NCBI GenBank assembly: GCA_009363875.1
Contig: CM018685.1
Coordinates: 61,241,648 to 61,305,647 of the forward strand
Reading direction: 5' to 3'
Source of the DNA: Mikania micrantha
Lineage: Eukaryota; Streptophyta; Magnoliopsida; Asterales; Asteraceae
Length of the DNA: 64,000 nt
Part shown: piece after piece, positions 24,957 to 37,578 of the stretch
Numbering within the stretch: the stretch's first letter is position 1
How the letters are laid out: every line of letters starts with the position of its first letter
Position numbers and translations under genes: made by a program
Notes under the pieces: model-generated
What the model saw: only the letters and a program-made list of their open reading frames with translations
What the model was told of the DNA's origin: nothing
Database searches by the model: none

Positions 24957-25395
24957 ATAGGGTAAGGTTTTCCTAAAAAGTCTATGTTGCCTAATAAAGC
25001 TAAGAAAGATTTTCAAAAACTAGAAAACCGACTCAAACAAACCCCGATTGAATTCATTTTTGCATCATTGGAACCGGCTTGTCGAACCTTAAAACACAAA
25101 CCTTAAATCATAAACAATAAACCTTAATACTAAAACAAAAACTTTAAAAACAAATATTTAACATAAAGATAAAACTTAAAAGCTAAAAATCAAGCCCTAA
25201 ACCCTGAAATCTAAATCTAATTGTTAAAAACGAAAACTTAAAAGCTAATATTGTAGGATTCGATAAGACGGTTCCAATGCCATCGAAATGAGATCAATCG
25301 GAGTTCGTTTGGGTCAGTTTTGGAGATTTTAAAAATCATTCTTAACCTTCTTAGGCAAAATATACTTTTTATTTGATCTTTTCCTTACATATATG
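24957..25395 (-). mobile_element. TA-microsatellite-associated element, copy 1
   Basis: Flanked on both sides by TA-rich runs (about 24943-24958 and 25390-25424). Ends carry GTTGCCTAATAAAGCTAAGAA and, inverted, CTTCTTAGGCAAAATA. The interior is full of AAACCTTAAA-like phrases. It is the inverted counterpart of 59046-59480, with the same CGATAAGACGGTTCC segment. No coding sequence. Absent from duplication unit A. Confidence 0.65.
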
Positions 25396-25398
25396 CTT

Positions 25399-25424
25399 AT
25401 ATATATATATATATATATATATAT
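25399..25424. repeat. AT microsatellite
   Basis: (AT)n run of about 13 units directly right of the element at 24957-25395. Confidence 0.85.
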
Positions 25425-25473
25425 CTATCTATATGTATGTATATGTATCATGGTTTAAAAAAAAACTTTCTAA

Positions 25474-26235
25474 GGCTCGCCTTGAGGCTTACGCCTCGGC
25501 TCAGACACTAGAAAAAGGCTTATGAGGCTTAGCCTCATGGGGGCTAGCTAGAACCTACCCCTCGGTCTGTCTGAGGCGATGAGGCAGTCTGAGGCTTAAG
25601 CCTCACAAACAAGCCTTATTTTTTCCTTGTAATATATTTTAACCTATTTTGGACCCATATGATAGAAAACACGCTAGCCATCCAAACTCAAATTAAATTA
25701 GAACACAACTTTTCTCTGAGACTTCAGACGCATACTTCATCCATTATCCCCTAGACTTCGAACGCACACTTCACCCTTCCATTCTCCCAAACTTCGAAAG
25801 CTTCCATTCTCTTGGATTTCATATTCAATAAGATGAATATGATAGTTTAAAAGATAATGAGGATCTGATAGTTCGCGAGAAGGTTTTGTCAGATGATGAG
25901 TGGATAGTCAACCCAAGTTTTGATGAAGATGACATTAGTGGAGTTGATAAGCCAAATAGGAAGAAGTTAAAGTTCATTATCTAGGGAAAAAAAAGGCATT
26001 GAAGTTAATTTGACGATGAGAAACTAAATTTGGTTAATAAAAACATTGAGGATGATCGTAGAAGAAAAGGAGTATTATAGTATTTAAATCTCATAACATT
26101 ATTAAATTAGGTTATTGAAGTATTTTTACTTAGATTGTGATTTTTATGAGATGTATCTATTATTTTAATTATTTTTTAATAATGTTTCGAGGCTTACGCC
26201 TCGTGAGTCTAACAGAAAGCGCCTCGAGGCTCGTT
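25474..26235 (+). mobile_element. Degenerate hAT-like element with GAGGCTTACGCCTC ends
   Basis: Both ends carry the palindromic phrase GAGGCTTACGCCTCG (25494-25508 and 26189-26203), with further CCTCGAGGC-type motifs. Inside, near 25885-25975, a frame reads DDEWIVNPSFDEDDIS followed by KPNRKK, which resembles the acidic tail found after the dimerisation domain of some plant hAT transposases. The rest of the transposase is missing. Exact ends and TSD were not resolved. Confidence 0.45.
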
Positions 26236-26700
26236 TCCATTCTTTTAAATATACTACTAAAAAATGTTTTCAAGGTGGGCGGCTGCTCTTCGGCGCCAAT
26301 GGGAGAATGGATTTTGGGGGTGAAACATGGGGAACGGGGTGTAGTGCTTATCCCGAGAGAAGAAATAAATCATATAATGAGAAAAGCAGGGCTGGAATGG
26401 TTAGTACTTAGTAACCCATGATCAGCCACGACAAGAAGAAGCCTATACCGTCTCAACTTTCGACTTTAAACGGCCCCGATCTTGTTTCAAGTTGATCAGA
26501 GAGGGTTCAGATCGATCCAAAAGTCGATTAAGATTACCGGCGTCAATATACATAACCAGGTAATCCTGATAACATCCATCAATTGGTAACACATCACTAA
26601 ACTCATCAAAAAAATCATCTTTTTTTTGACAGTTAATAACCTGCAGATACCCCTTCACCGAGAGGTGTCCACCGGATGTTAACTACCCGGCTGAAAACTA
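26236..26700. other. Unassigned insert in unit B
   Basis: GC-richer than its surroundings and without a match in unit A. Two open frames (26137-26421 on plus, 26443-26658 on minus) have mixed, protein-like composition, but I recognise neither. Either could be a captured gene fragment or chance. Confidence 0.3.
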
Positions 26701-27182
26701 TATGTTAATTTTCAACTAAAGAAGGGTGGTTGACTAACTGGTCATATGTCATTTTAATAAAAATTGACGTGTCTCCTTATAAAAAAACTATTACCCCATT
26801 ATATATTTCAATAAAATAATAGATTGATACTTTGATTACTTCAACTATTTGCTCAACAATTTAATATAAAATATTTAATCGATTTGACAGTGTCAAGGTT
26901 CATCTTAAACTTATTTAACTCAAATTTTATATTAATAAATCGAAACCATATATGACACATTGATCACTAATTAATAGTGGGTACTAACAGTTTAGTTAAA
27001 GTCGATCCAAGTAGTATAATGATCATGGATTTACACTTGATAAGATTTGCCAGTTTCGTCATGGATCGAATGTATGACCTCACCTAATTAATATTTATTT
27101 TAAAACATAATCTACAAGACTTCAACCTTGTATGTCTATATCAAGGTGACAAGGTATATTACATGGTTGGCATCGGTTTCAC

Positions 27183-27189
27183 TATATAA
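27183..27189 (+). promoter_or_regulatory. TATA box of receptor kinase 2
   Basis: TATATAA in the same context as gene 1 (TTCACTATATAATA...TTGCATGCC), about 95 bases before the chosen ATG. Confidence 0.5.
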
Positions 27190-27278
27190 TATAATAATTG
27201 CATGCCAAATTAGTATATTTGATGGTATGCATAATTAAACTGATTATCTTGAGTTTAGTGATCATTCATTTTTCCAAA

Positions 27279-30200
27279 ATGAATTTAAAATCCATTCATT
27301 TCCTGCTACATGCTCTTGTTATGTCTCTAGTATTCATCTTCGTCTCAAGCGGAAATGAGACAGATCATGAGGCTTTGATGAAAATTAGGTCCATGATCAC
27401 TCAAGATCCATATGGAACTCTAAACTCTTGGAACAATTCCCTTCATTTCTGCAACTGGATCGGCGTTACATGTGGAAAGCGTCACAAAAGAGTGACTTAT
27501 TTACAACTGAATTCGTATGGTCTTGAAGGCTCTTTGTCTCCTCATGTAGGGAACCTTAGTTTTCTACGTGGGCTTTTTCTCTATAACAACAGCTTTCAAG
27601 GAACCATCCCTGATGAAATCGGTCGTCTTTTTAGGCTGCGTTCGCTTGCCCTTAAACTTAACAAGTTCAACGGGGTCATACCAGCTAACATTTCCTCTGG
27701 ATGTTCAAATCTAGAATTGCTTGATCTTTCCTACAACGAGCTAGTTGGAAGTATACCCAAGGAAACAAGTTTACTTTTCAAGCTTACTTTTGTTTCACTT
27801 TCTAATAATAACTTAGTAGGTGGGATATCACCTTCCTTGGGAAATATATCTTCAATTAAGGTGTTCTCTGTTACTAGTAATGTGTTGTTGGGTGGGAGCA
27901 TTCCGAGCACCTTAGGCCGGTGGAAAGCTTTGAAAGAGTTTTACTCTTATGATTGTAACTTACATGGAACCATCCCTCAAGAATTCGGTCGTCTAACCAG
28001 GCTCAGTATCCTTGAGCTTGGACATAACAAAATCCACGGGGTAATTCCAGCAAACATATCGGGTTGCAGCAACCTTCAAAGTCTTGATCTGTCCAATAAC
28101 AAGCTAGTTGGAAGCATACCAAAGGAGATCAGTTACCTCTCCAAACTTGTTAATCTTGTACTTGAAGATAATAACTTAAATGGTGGAATCCCACCTTTCA
28201 TGGTAAATGTTACGTCAATGCAAACACTTATTATCTCAAGAAATCCATTGCGTGGGAGTATACCGGACAACATTGGCCATTGGAAAAATTTGAGCCACTT
28301 TATATGTACCAATTGTAATCTATCTGGAACCATCCCTCATTCCCTTTTTAACCTTTCACGACTGATTAATCTTACTTTAGATGATAATCAACTAAAAGGT
28401 AGTCTTCCTCCTGTTATGATGCTCCCCAATCTTGTATTCCTTCAACTCTCTGTCAACAAACTTACTGGATATCTTCCGCCATCCATTTCTAATTGTTCAA
28501 TATTAAATTATCTTGAATTGGCTGAAAACAAGTTTAGAGGGAAGTTGACAATCAACTTTGCAAAACTAAGAGATATTAAGTTTATAACCTTGGGTCAAAA
28601 CAACTTTGGAAGCAATGATGTTGATGAAATGAAGTTTTTTGATTCTTTAGAAAACTGCACCCAACTAAAATTGTTGGATCTTCGTGGTTGCAACTTTCAA
28701 GGAGTTCTCCCTATGTCAATAGGTAATCTTTCTAATCAACTACAATATCTATATTTAAATGATAATCAGTTACATGGAAAACTTCCTGAATCAATTGGTT
28801 GTCTATCTGGTTTGGAAACGTTATTATTAGGAAGTAATCAATTCACAGGAAACATCCCTTCAACCATTGGTAACCTTCAAAGACTAAAGGCTTTATATTT
28901 ATATAATAACCAACTTTCCGGGAACATTCCTGATGTCATTGGGAACTTATCATTGTTGATCTTGCTATATTTATTTTCAAACAAGTTGGAAGGGGTTATT
29001 CCATCAAGCCTTGGAAATTGCCATAATCTAATAGCCTTGTACCTTTATGACAACAAACTTTACGGGAAAATACCCACAAAACTTCTTCAACTTTCTTCTC
29101 TATCCATCGATTTGAGTCTTTCCCATAACAATCTGTTTGGTTCACTTCCAACAGAGGTCGGAGACCTCAAAATGCTAACTGGTATGGATTTATCTGAAAA
29201 TAATCTGTCAGGTAGTCTTCCTAGTAGTCTTGGTGGTTGTGCTAGCCTTTTAGATTTGTCTCTCAGAAGCAACTCATTTCAAGGTGTTATACCGTCGTCA
29301 TTAAGTTCCTTGAAAGGATTGTTGAATCTTGACCTATCTCATAATAATTTATCGGGCCAAATTCCTAAATTTTTACAAGATTTTAAGTTAGAGCATTTGG
29401 ATATGTCATATAATGATTTTGAAGGTGAAGTACCAATGTTAGGAGTGTTCAGCAACGCAAGTGCTTTCTCTATTTTGGGGAATAGTAGACTTTGTGGTGG
29501 AATTATTGACCTTGGGCTACCCAGATGCAAAGAAACGCACAAAAACAGACATACACACGAGTTTCTTCTGATTGTAATATTAGTCATTTTGATTGTATTC
29601 ACATTTTTCACAATAATATTTTTAGCATATGCTTGGCGTAAGAACAAAAGAAAAAGGCGTGTGTCTCAATCATCAACGGGCAATCGATTCTTGAAAGTTT
29701 CCTACAATCAACTTCTCAAGGCTACCAATGGGTTCTCTGAATCAAACTTGATTGGAAAAGGTGGGTTCAGTTCCGTTTATAAAGGAATACTTGATGGATA
29801 TGATAATAGAGTGGTTGCTATCAAAGTTCTACATCTTCAAAATCAAGGAGCTCAAAGAAGTTTTATGAAGGAGTGTGAAGCATGGCGAAGCATTCGACAC
29901 CGAAATCTGTTGAGGATAATAACTTCATGTTCAAGCATTGACTTTCAAGGAAATGATTTCAAAGCTTTGGTATATGAGTTTATGCCCAAAGGGAGTTTAC
30001 ATGATTGGTTGCATTCAACCGAAGCTACATTTACGCTGAACTTCATTCAAATAACAAGTATTCTTGTAGATGTCGCATGCGCACTTGATTATCTTCATAA
30101 TCACTGCCTACCAACTGTTGTTCACGGCGACTTGAATCCAAGAAACATTCTAATTGATGACGATATGGTGGCTCATGTTGGAGACTTTGGCTTAACCCGC

Positions 30201-30730
30201 TTTCTTGGAACAACTTTGAACCAAAACAGCTCAACTGATCACATTAGAGGAACAACTGGTTATGCTGCTCCTGGTAAAACTTATGTATATCTAGATGCTA
30301 ACATTTACATACACTATTATCTTTTTTTTTTCTAAAGTAATTGCTTATTGTAGAGTATGGACTTGGAAGTGATATCACATGTAAAGGGGATGTCTACAGT
30401 TTTGGAATAGTAGTACTAGAGGTGATGACAGGGAAAAAGCCAACTGACAACATATTTAATGAAGGCCTTAACCTTCATACATTTGTTTCCATGGCTTTGC
30501 CAGACCATGTAACAGATGTCATTTCAAATGTCAGAATTCTAAATGTTTACCAAGAAGATGAAACTGCTATGCAAAATCAAGAAACACATGCACAAATTAG
30601 AGATAAATGGTTGGCTTCAATCCTTAAGATTGGTGTATCATGCTCTATGGATTCCCCACAACATCGAATGGATATGAAAAATGTTGTGGATGAATTGAAG
30701 CATATTTTGGATGATGTAAAAAACATTTGA
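27279..30730 (+). CDS. LRR receptor-like kinase (subfamily XII type), gene 2
   Basis: Exons 27279-30273 and 30354-30730; intron 80 bp at the same codon as in gene 1. Both exons equal those of gene 1 in length, so the 1123-residue product aligns with no net gap. Domain order is the same: signal peptide, CNWIGVTC cap, about 25 LRRs, membrane span near 762-785, basic stretch, kinase. The catalytic loop reads HGDLNPRN (H949), so the Lys-to-Asn change is shared with gene 1 while the preceding position differs (Gly here, Ser in gene 1). The glycine loop is GKGGFSSV. Differences between the two proteins lie mainly on predicted LRR surfaces, as expected if the ectodomains diverge under selection, but this was not tested. 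The promoter-proximal DNA lacks the extra ~370 bp seen before gene 1. Confidence 0.93.
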
Positions 30731-31027
30731 GATTAAGTGTTTATTAATAATCAGGAAACCAATCTTCCATCAGATATGTCATAATTACATCTTTGTAACT
30801 TCTTCAAGATATGTATTTGTTTTGCTTAATTTTCATGGTGTGATGGTACAAAAATTAATATTAGATCATCTTCTTGTAAAAATATTAACCGGCAAATGAA
30901 TCAACAGGCAGCATGTAATCCCAATCCTTAAAGATGACAACAGGCAAGTGAATAAATGTTTATAAGCCAATCATTTAGAAAATACATGTTCATAATGCAT
31001 CTATGAAGTCCCGAACTTATATATTTT

Positions 31028-31757
31028 TGGAACTCATAATACATGATCATAATGCATCTTGTCCTAATCGGTTCAACCTCGCTCAAATCGGTAGTTGGTC
31101 AACCTCGGTCAAATACGGTCCTAATCGGTTCAAATCGAACCTAACCAGACCGAATCAGACGACCTCCGATCTTAAGGCACCTTCGATCTACACTAACACC
31201 GGTTCAAACCGGACCTAATCAGACAAAAAAACCTACCTTCGATCAGCAGCGGTGGCGTGGAAACGTCCGATTTGCACTTGCGGTGGTGGGGAAACGGCCA
31301 ATTTGCACGGTTGGAGTAGAAGGCGGGGCTGTGACGTGTTTGCCACGCCTGAACAGCTAAACTGGGAAGAAGAAACAGGGCTGGTTGTCTGATTATGGGC
31401 CCTTTTTAGTGGGTTTTAACAAAATATATTTTTATGGGCATTAAGCCCTTATATAATCAGATTTTGAAAACTAAATATGTTTATGGGCTTTTATGAAAAG
31501 AAGAAAAAGAAGGCATTAATTAGCCCATAAACTATTAATTAATTGATTAAAAATTAAAATCATTAAGTGTTTGAAAAATTATGTATACAATTTTGTATAT
31601 ACATATATTGTTTTGAAATTTACATTTAAAATTCTAATATGATAATTCGCTAGTCTCCACTTAACCGTCCAACTGGCATTTAACGATTTTTATATCCTTG
31701 CATACAAGTTAAAATTATAAAATTAGAACAACTTAGGGTATATATATGTATAGTAAG
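31028..31757. other. Intergenic, weak repeats
   Basis: Between 31060 and 31230 the phrases AATCGGTTCAA and AAACCGGACCTAATCAGAC recur imperfectly, suggesting an old non-autonomous element. No gene is seen. The stretch ends at the left TSD of the hAT transposon. Confidence 0.4.
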
Positions 31758-33724
31758 TAGAGGTGGCCATCCAACCCGGTTCCAGGACCTGACCCGGACC
31801 CGAACCGGTTGGTACCCGGTAGTACCCGAAAGATAGTAACCGGTTCCACACTTTTCCAATTAGATCGGTTAGTACCCGGACCCGGTTGGAACCGGTTTGG
31901 AACCGGTTATAGACGTTGGGATGGATCTGAACGTTGGAGACTGATTTCTAGCCGTTTTTTGACCGTTTGGAGCTCGAATCTAGCCGTTTTTAACACCCTA
32001 AACTAGTATAAATAGGTATTGGGTGGTATGGAGTGATCACATAACTCAAAACGCAGTCCCGAACCAAAAAAAACGCAAAAAACACTCTTTATACGTGCTT
32101 GTTTAGTCTCCATCTCTCGTTTTGGTTTTTCGTTTTCTTGTTTCCTACTCTCAAAGTCTCAATAATCTTTATACATTTCCCTTTGTTATCATGGATGGTT
32201 CACATTCTTCGGTCGGTCAAGGTTCCAACACCGAACCATCATTTGTTCGTATTATTGAACACAATCGGAACCCGGAGATATGGTGCAATTGGGATTTGGT
32301 CAAGCTTAGTGATGGGTTTATAAAAGCTCGTTGCAAGTTTTGTGGAATATATTTAGGGAAAGAATCGAATTCGAATTTGAAGAAACACATCACCAAACCG
32401 TTTTGCAAGGCTTTGAAAAAGGATCCCGAGTCCCAACAAACACAAATGGATTTTCAAGGTGGAATATTTAATTATGACCTTGATCGGGTTCGGGATCGAA
32501 TGGCGAAGTTCGTGATTCAAGAGGCGTTGCCGTTTAGCCATTTCGACAACCCTCGGTTAACAAACATGATTCGGGAGACACTTCAACCACGCTACACCCA
32601 CGTAAGTCGACAAACTCTTAGACGTTATTGTTTAAAGATGTGGAAAAATGCCAAACAAGAACTAGTTGCATATTTTGAAAATTTAAATACGGGGGTTAAC
32701 TTAATTAGTGATGTTTGGTCGGCTCCACATAATCTGCCCGAATCCTACCTTTGCGTCACCGCTCATTGGGTAGAACCGTCATCATGGATAATGATGAAAC
32801 GCACCATTGCTTTTGAACTTTTTTCCGTATCCACATACCGGTGACCTTTTATTTCAAATTTCAGATTATGTAATAAGGTCGTTTAAGTTAGAAAATAAAA
32901 TATTTTCAATGGCTTTTGATAACACTTCAAACAATCCGACGGAGGTTGATAAATTAAAACTAAAATATTTGCCGTTATGTAATGGTGTATTTTTTCACTC
33001 AAGATGTGTTGCACATATAATAAATTTAATTGTGCAAGACGGTATTGGCACTGATGATGTTACAACATTTATAAACGGTTGTAGACAAATGCTACATGAT
33101 ATTTTTAAAAAGAGTAGGAAACAACATATGTCATATAGGAAATTTTGTAAAGAAACGGGGAGGGTTGCTTTGGGTGCAAATTGGGATGTACCTCATAGAT
33201 GGAATTCCACTTGCCTAATGCTTGAAAGTGCTTTACGACAAAAAGATGCTTTGCAAATGTTTCACCATAGTCTCTTCGACCGGGGAATGGTCGACGCGTT
33301 TTTGGATAGTTTTGGGATAATATCCAATTATTATCTGAATTTCTTGAAGTTTTTAAATCATCAACTACTAAACTATCAGGGACTTATTACCCGACTAGTT
33401 CTTTGATTCTTTCGGAGTTATTTTTAACGGTTACAAACTTTAAAAATTTTGAAAATAAAAATGAAATGTTTTCTAACATGATATTACCGATGCAAAATAA
33501 ATTACTAAAGTATTTTCTTGACTTACCACCCGTTTTTACTTGCACGGCCGCTTTAAACCCAATTTTAAATGTTACAGGGGTGGAATGCTTGATAGACGAA
33601 ATTTATGATGGTCTTGACATACACGAGATATACCCAAGCTTTTCAACCGAAGCAAAAAATGTTTTTACTAATAATTTAAAATCTATGTATGACTTTTATT
33701 TGATTAAATATGGTTCCAACATAC

Positions 33725-36700
33725 TGGGGACCGTTCCAAAATAGGGAGACAGGAAACAAGGATTTTGCCCTGCTTCCTTTTTGCTGTTGTGATTCTTGCA
33801 GGTTAAACGACAAGACAGAAACTGATCACTGGATTGGAGGAACCCGCTGTGAGATTGTTCCCTCTCTTTTTCTTTGCACACCTTGGCTATTTGTATATTT
33901 TTCTGATTATTATCGCAGAATTGTTACAGTTTGTTTATTAGTTAAATTTGTGGTTTGCTTCTTTGTGTTCCTTTCAGACCTATTTAGGTGTATTGTTGGT
34001 CCTTGTGGAGACTTGTATCTTTGACTAGACAACATAGACGGGAGAGCACAGTATGATACCTTAAGATCATGTCCGGGGAGGAGTGGTGTGGGTAGAAGGA
34101 AAAATAGGACAGGGAAGATTTTGCGCATAGGATCATGGAACATCGGAACCCTTACGGGAAGAGTATTGGAGCTGGTGGATGCACTAAGAAGACGCAAAGT
34201 TAAAGTTGCATGCCTGCAGGAGACACGGTGGAAGGGAACGAAAGGAGCAGAATACAATGGATACAAGTTGTGGCACTCAGGATCCAATGGAGTAAAGAAC
34301 GGAGTAGGATTCTTAGTGAGCAGAGAACTCAAGGACCAGGTGGTGGAAGTAAGAAGGTACAATGACCGGATCATGATGTTGAGGATGGTGATAGGGGAGG
34401 AGGCGATAGCAATAGTGAGTGTCTATGCACCACATGTTGGGTTGGGAGAAAATGAAAGGAGGGAGTTTTGGGATTGCATGGATGAAGCCATGAGAAACAT
34501 CCCGAGCGATGAGAAAGTATGTATAGAAGGAGACTTCAATGGCCACATTGGAAAGGAGGAAGCCGGGTTCCCCATGGTCCATGGGGGTTTTGGTTTTGGA
34601 TCCAGAAACGAGAGTGGAGTCATACTTTTGGAGTTTGCGGTGGCTCATGACCTATGCATCATAAACTCCTTTTTTAAAAAGAGAGATTCACACTTGATCA
34701 CGTTCAGTAGTGGAGGAAGGGACACTCAGATCGACTACCTCATGATGAGAAGGGCGGATCGTGCTAGGTGGTGGGACTGCAAGGTATTCCCGAGGGAGAC
34801 AATGGTGTCACAGCATAAACTCTATGGATATTGTTATGCGTAAGAGGCTCGTGGATGGGAAGAGGAAGAACCCTCAGATTAGGTGGGGCGCCCTGAAGGG
34901 AGAGAAGATAGCGTTATTCAGTAACAAGGTACTCGAAGAGAGGCATACAAGTACATGCGAAGACGCAAATCGCTTGTGGGAGGATATGGCCGAAAAGGTT
35001 ATTAGAGCGGCAAAGGAAACACTTGGGATGACAACAGGCAATAAAAGCGGGCAAAAGGAGTCTTGGTGGTGGAACGAAGAGGTGCAGATCAAGGTTCGAG
35101 AAAAGCAACAAAGGTTCAGACAGTTTGCCAGATGTACAGAAAGCGCAGAGAGGGCAAGCCTGAAGACGAGGTACAAGGATGCGAAACGAGAGGCAAAGAA
35201 GACAGTTTCAGAAGCTAAAAGTAAGGCTTACATGGAGATGTATAAAGGCCTGGAAACTAAAGAGGGAGAGCACGCCATGCTCAAGATTGCAAAGGCTAGG
35301 GAGCGAAAGAGGCAGGACCTGGGAGTAGTGAAATTCATAAAGGGAGAGGATGGACGCGTGTTGGTAAAAGAAAGCGAAATAAAAGATAGGTGGCAAACAT
35401 ACTTCCACGGTCTTTTCAACAAGAGAAACTATCAAGAAGTAGATAGAGGAAACCCCACAAGCACAGGATCATCCGGAAACAACTGCTATTGTAGACGTAT
35501 TACCAAAGAAGAGGTTCTTGCAGCGCTCAAGAGAATGGGTAGGAGGAAAGCGGTGGGACCGGACGATATTCCAATTGAGGTATGGAAATGTTTGGGGGAT
35601 GAAGGATTGGGGTGGTTGACAATGTTGTTCAACACTATACTCAAAACCGGGAACATGCCAAACAAGTGGAGAAGAAGTACTTTAATCCCTATATACAAGA
35701 ACAAGGGAGACGCACAGTGTTGTGAAAACTATAGGGGGATAAAGCTGTTGAGCCATACCATGAAACTTTGGGAAAGGGTGATTGAGACTAGACTGAGAAG
35801 AGAAACCCAAGATACGGTAAATCAGTTTGGATTTATGCCAAGAAGATCGACAACCGAGGCAATACACATTCTGCGGAGATTAATGGAGAAATACAGAGAG
35901 AAGAGGAAAGACTTGCATATGGTTTTCATCGATCTTGAAAAGGCGTATGACAGTGTACCACGGCAGGTGATTTGGGATGCCTTGGAGAGTAGAGGTATTC
36001 CCCAGAGGTATATAGTGGCAATCAAAGATACCTATGAGAATGCTAAAACCAGTGTCAGAGCACCTGTGGGAGATACAGACTTCTTCCCAGTGGAGGTGGG
36101 ACTACACCAAGGATCGGCATTAAGCCCCTTCCTTTTTGCGGTTATTCTGGATGAGTTGTCGAGGTCTATCCAGGATCATATCTCATGGTGTATGCTTTTT
36201 GCGGATGATATTGTCTTAGTGGCAGAAACAAAAGAGGAGCTAAATGGTCGTTTAGAAGAGTGGCGAACATCTCTAGAACAGAGAGGCTTACGCATAAGTA
36301 GAACAAAAACTGAGTACCTACATTGCCAATTTACAGAGGCACACGAGGAAGATGAAGACAATCAGTTGACGATTGGAGGACAGGAGGTGCCAGGGACGAC
36401 AAGGTTCAAATATTTAGGATCGTTTATCCAAAACGATGGCGACATTGATAGTGACGTAGCTCATCGGGTTCAGGCAGCTTGGAAAAAGTGGCGAGCAGCA
36501 ACGGCCATCATATGCGACAGGAAGTTCCCAGAAAAGCTCAAAGGTAAGTTCTATAGAGTGGCAATTAGGCCAGCCATGATGTACGGCACAGAGTGTTGGC
36601 CGATTAAGAAGGTCCAAGCTAGAAAGCTAGAGACGGCGGAGATGAGGATGCTGAGATGGATGTGCGGGCACACAAGGCTTGATCGGATAAGAAACGAGGT

Positions 36701-37578
36701 CTTTCGGGAACAATTACAGGTGGCAAACATCTCGGACAAAGTTAGGGAAGGAAGATTAAGATGGTTTGGACATGTCAGGAGAAGAAGCCAGTCGGCGCCT
36801 GTGAGAAGAATAGAGTGCCTCACGGTGGAGGGGAAAAGAGGACGGGGCGGCTGAGGTTGACATGGGAGGACCATATAAGACAGGATTTGGCAGCGTTACA
36901 CCTCTCGAAGGACATGATCTATGATAGGAGTCAGTGGAGACATAGAATAAAGGTGCAAGACACATAGGTCATTTCATAGGTTTCTTGACATAGGGAGCTT
37001 TGGCTGTGGTCGCGTCGGTTTGATGGGTTGGGTTTTATGATATGTGTTTTATGTGTTAATTGAATGTTCGTGGGGGGGTGGGTTGGTATGTGTTTATATT
37101 TGCGGGGTGGGGGGTTGGCGTGTCTGTATATGCGGGTTGGGGGGTTGGTTTGTGTTATCTGTAAATGTGTCTATGCTTGTTATATGAATGTCTGGGATTT
37201 ATGTTATGTGTTTATACGTGTCTGTTTGCTGATTTGGGATTTATTGATATGTGGTTATATGTGTTATCTGTTTATTTGCGGGTGGGCGGGTTGGGTGATC
37301 GCTTTTTCTTAGATGATTTATACGTTTTAATGTTTACTTGCCCGTTTTATACTTTGTACTTCGTGCTTATGGTTGTGGTTGCATGGTGTGTAAAAAATAA
37401 TAATAATAATAATAAAAATAAAAATGAAAAAAAAAATTGAGCCGGGGGACTCTTCCGAAGCAGCCTCTCTATTCTACCTGTAGATAGAGGTAAGGTGTGT
37501 CTTTATCTTTCCTCCCCAGACCCCACTCTAAGTGGGATTTTTACTGGGTACGCTTGTTGTTCTTCTTGTTGTTGTTGT
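33725..37578 (+). mobile_element. RTE-type LINE (3854 bp), 16-bp TSD
   Basis: Inserted within the hAT transposase with the perfect duplication TATGGTTCCAACATAC at 33709-33724 and 37579-37594. The 3' tail is a short (TTG)n-like run instead of poly-A, which is typical of the RTE clade. An A-rich tract near 37397-37437 lies inside the 3' region. The long TSD marks target-primed reverse transcription. Length fits a nearly complete RTE element, including a GT-rich 3' untranslated stretch (36968-37480). Confidence 0.93.
34088..36967 (+). pseudogene. RTE LINE polyprotein (endonuclease + reverse transcriptase), frameshifted
   Basis: An APE-type endonuclease is read from 34088: SWNIGTLTG, LQETRWKG, GDFNGHIG, then TQIDYLMM and SQHK. 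A frameshift near 34825 moves coding to another frame. There the reverse transcriptase follows, with [25 protein letters not shown] (motif A), [13 protein letters not shown] (motif B) and FADDIVL (motif C), then KYLGS and the MYGTECW region. A second frameshift near 36845 separates the conserved C-terminal tail (LTWEDHIRQDL...), which ends at 36967. In life the enzyme nicks DNA and copies its own RNA at the nick. With two frame breaks this copy is dead, though the rest of the protein is well preserved, so it is fairly young. Confidence 0.92.

Larger units (their letters stand above)
23848..31027 (+). repeat. Segmental duplication, unit B
   Basis: Second copy of 17022-23302, about 0.9 kb longer because of insertions at 24957-25395, 25474-26235 and probably 26240-26700. 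The coding parts are the most similar; upstream DNA is more diverged and rearranged. Confidence 0.85.

Noticed and set aside
34313..36965. Minus-strand open frames up to 111 residues
   Set aside because: Shadows of the LINE endonuclease/reverse transcriptase coding strand.
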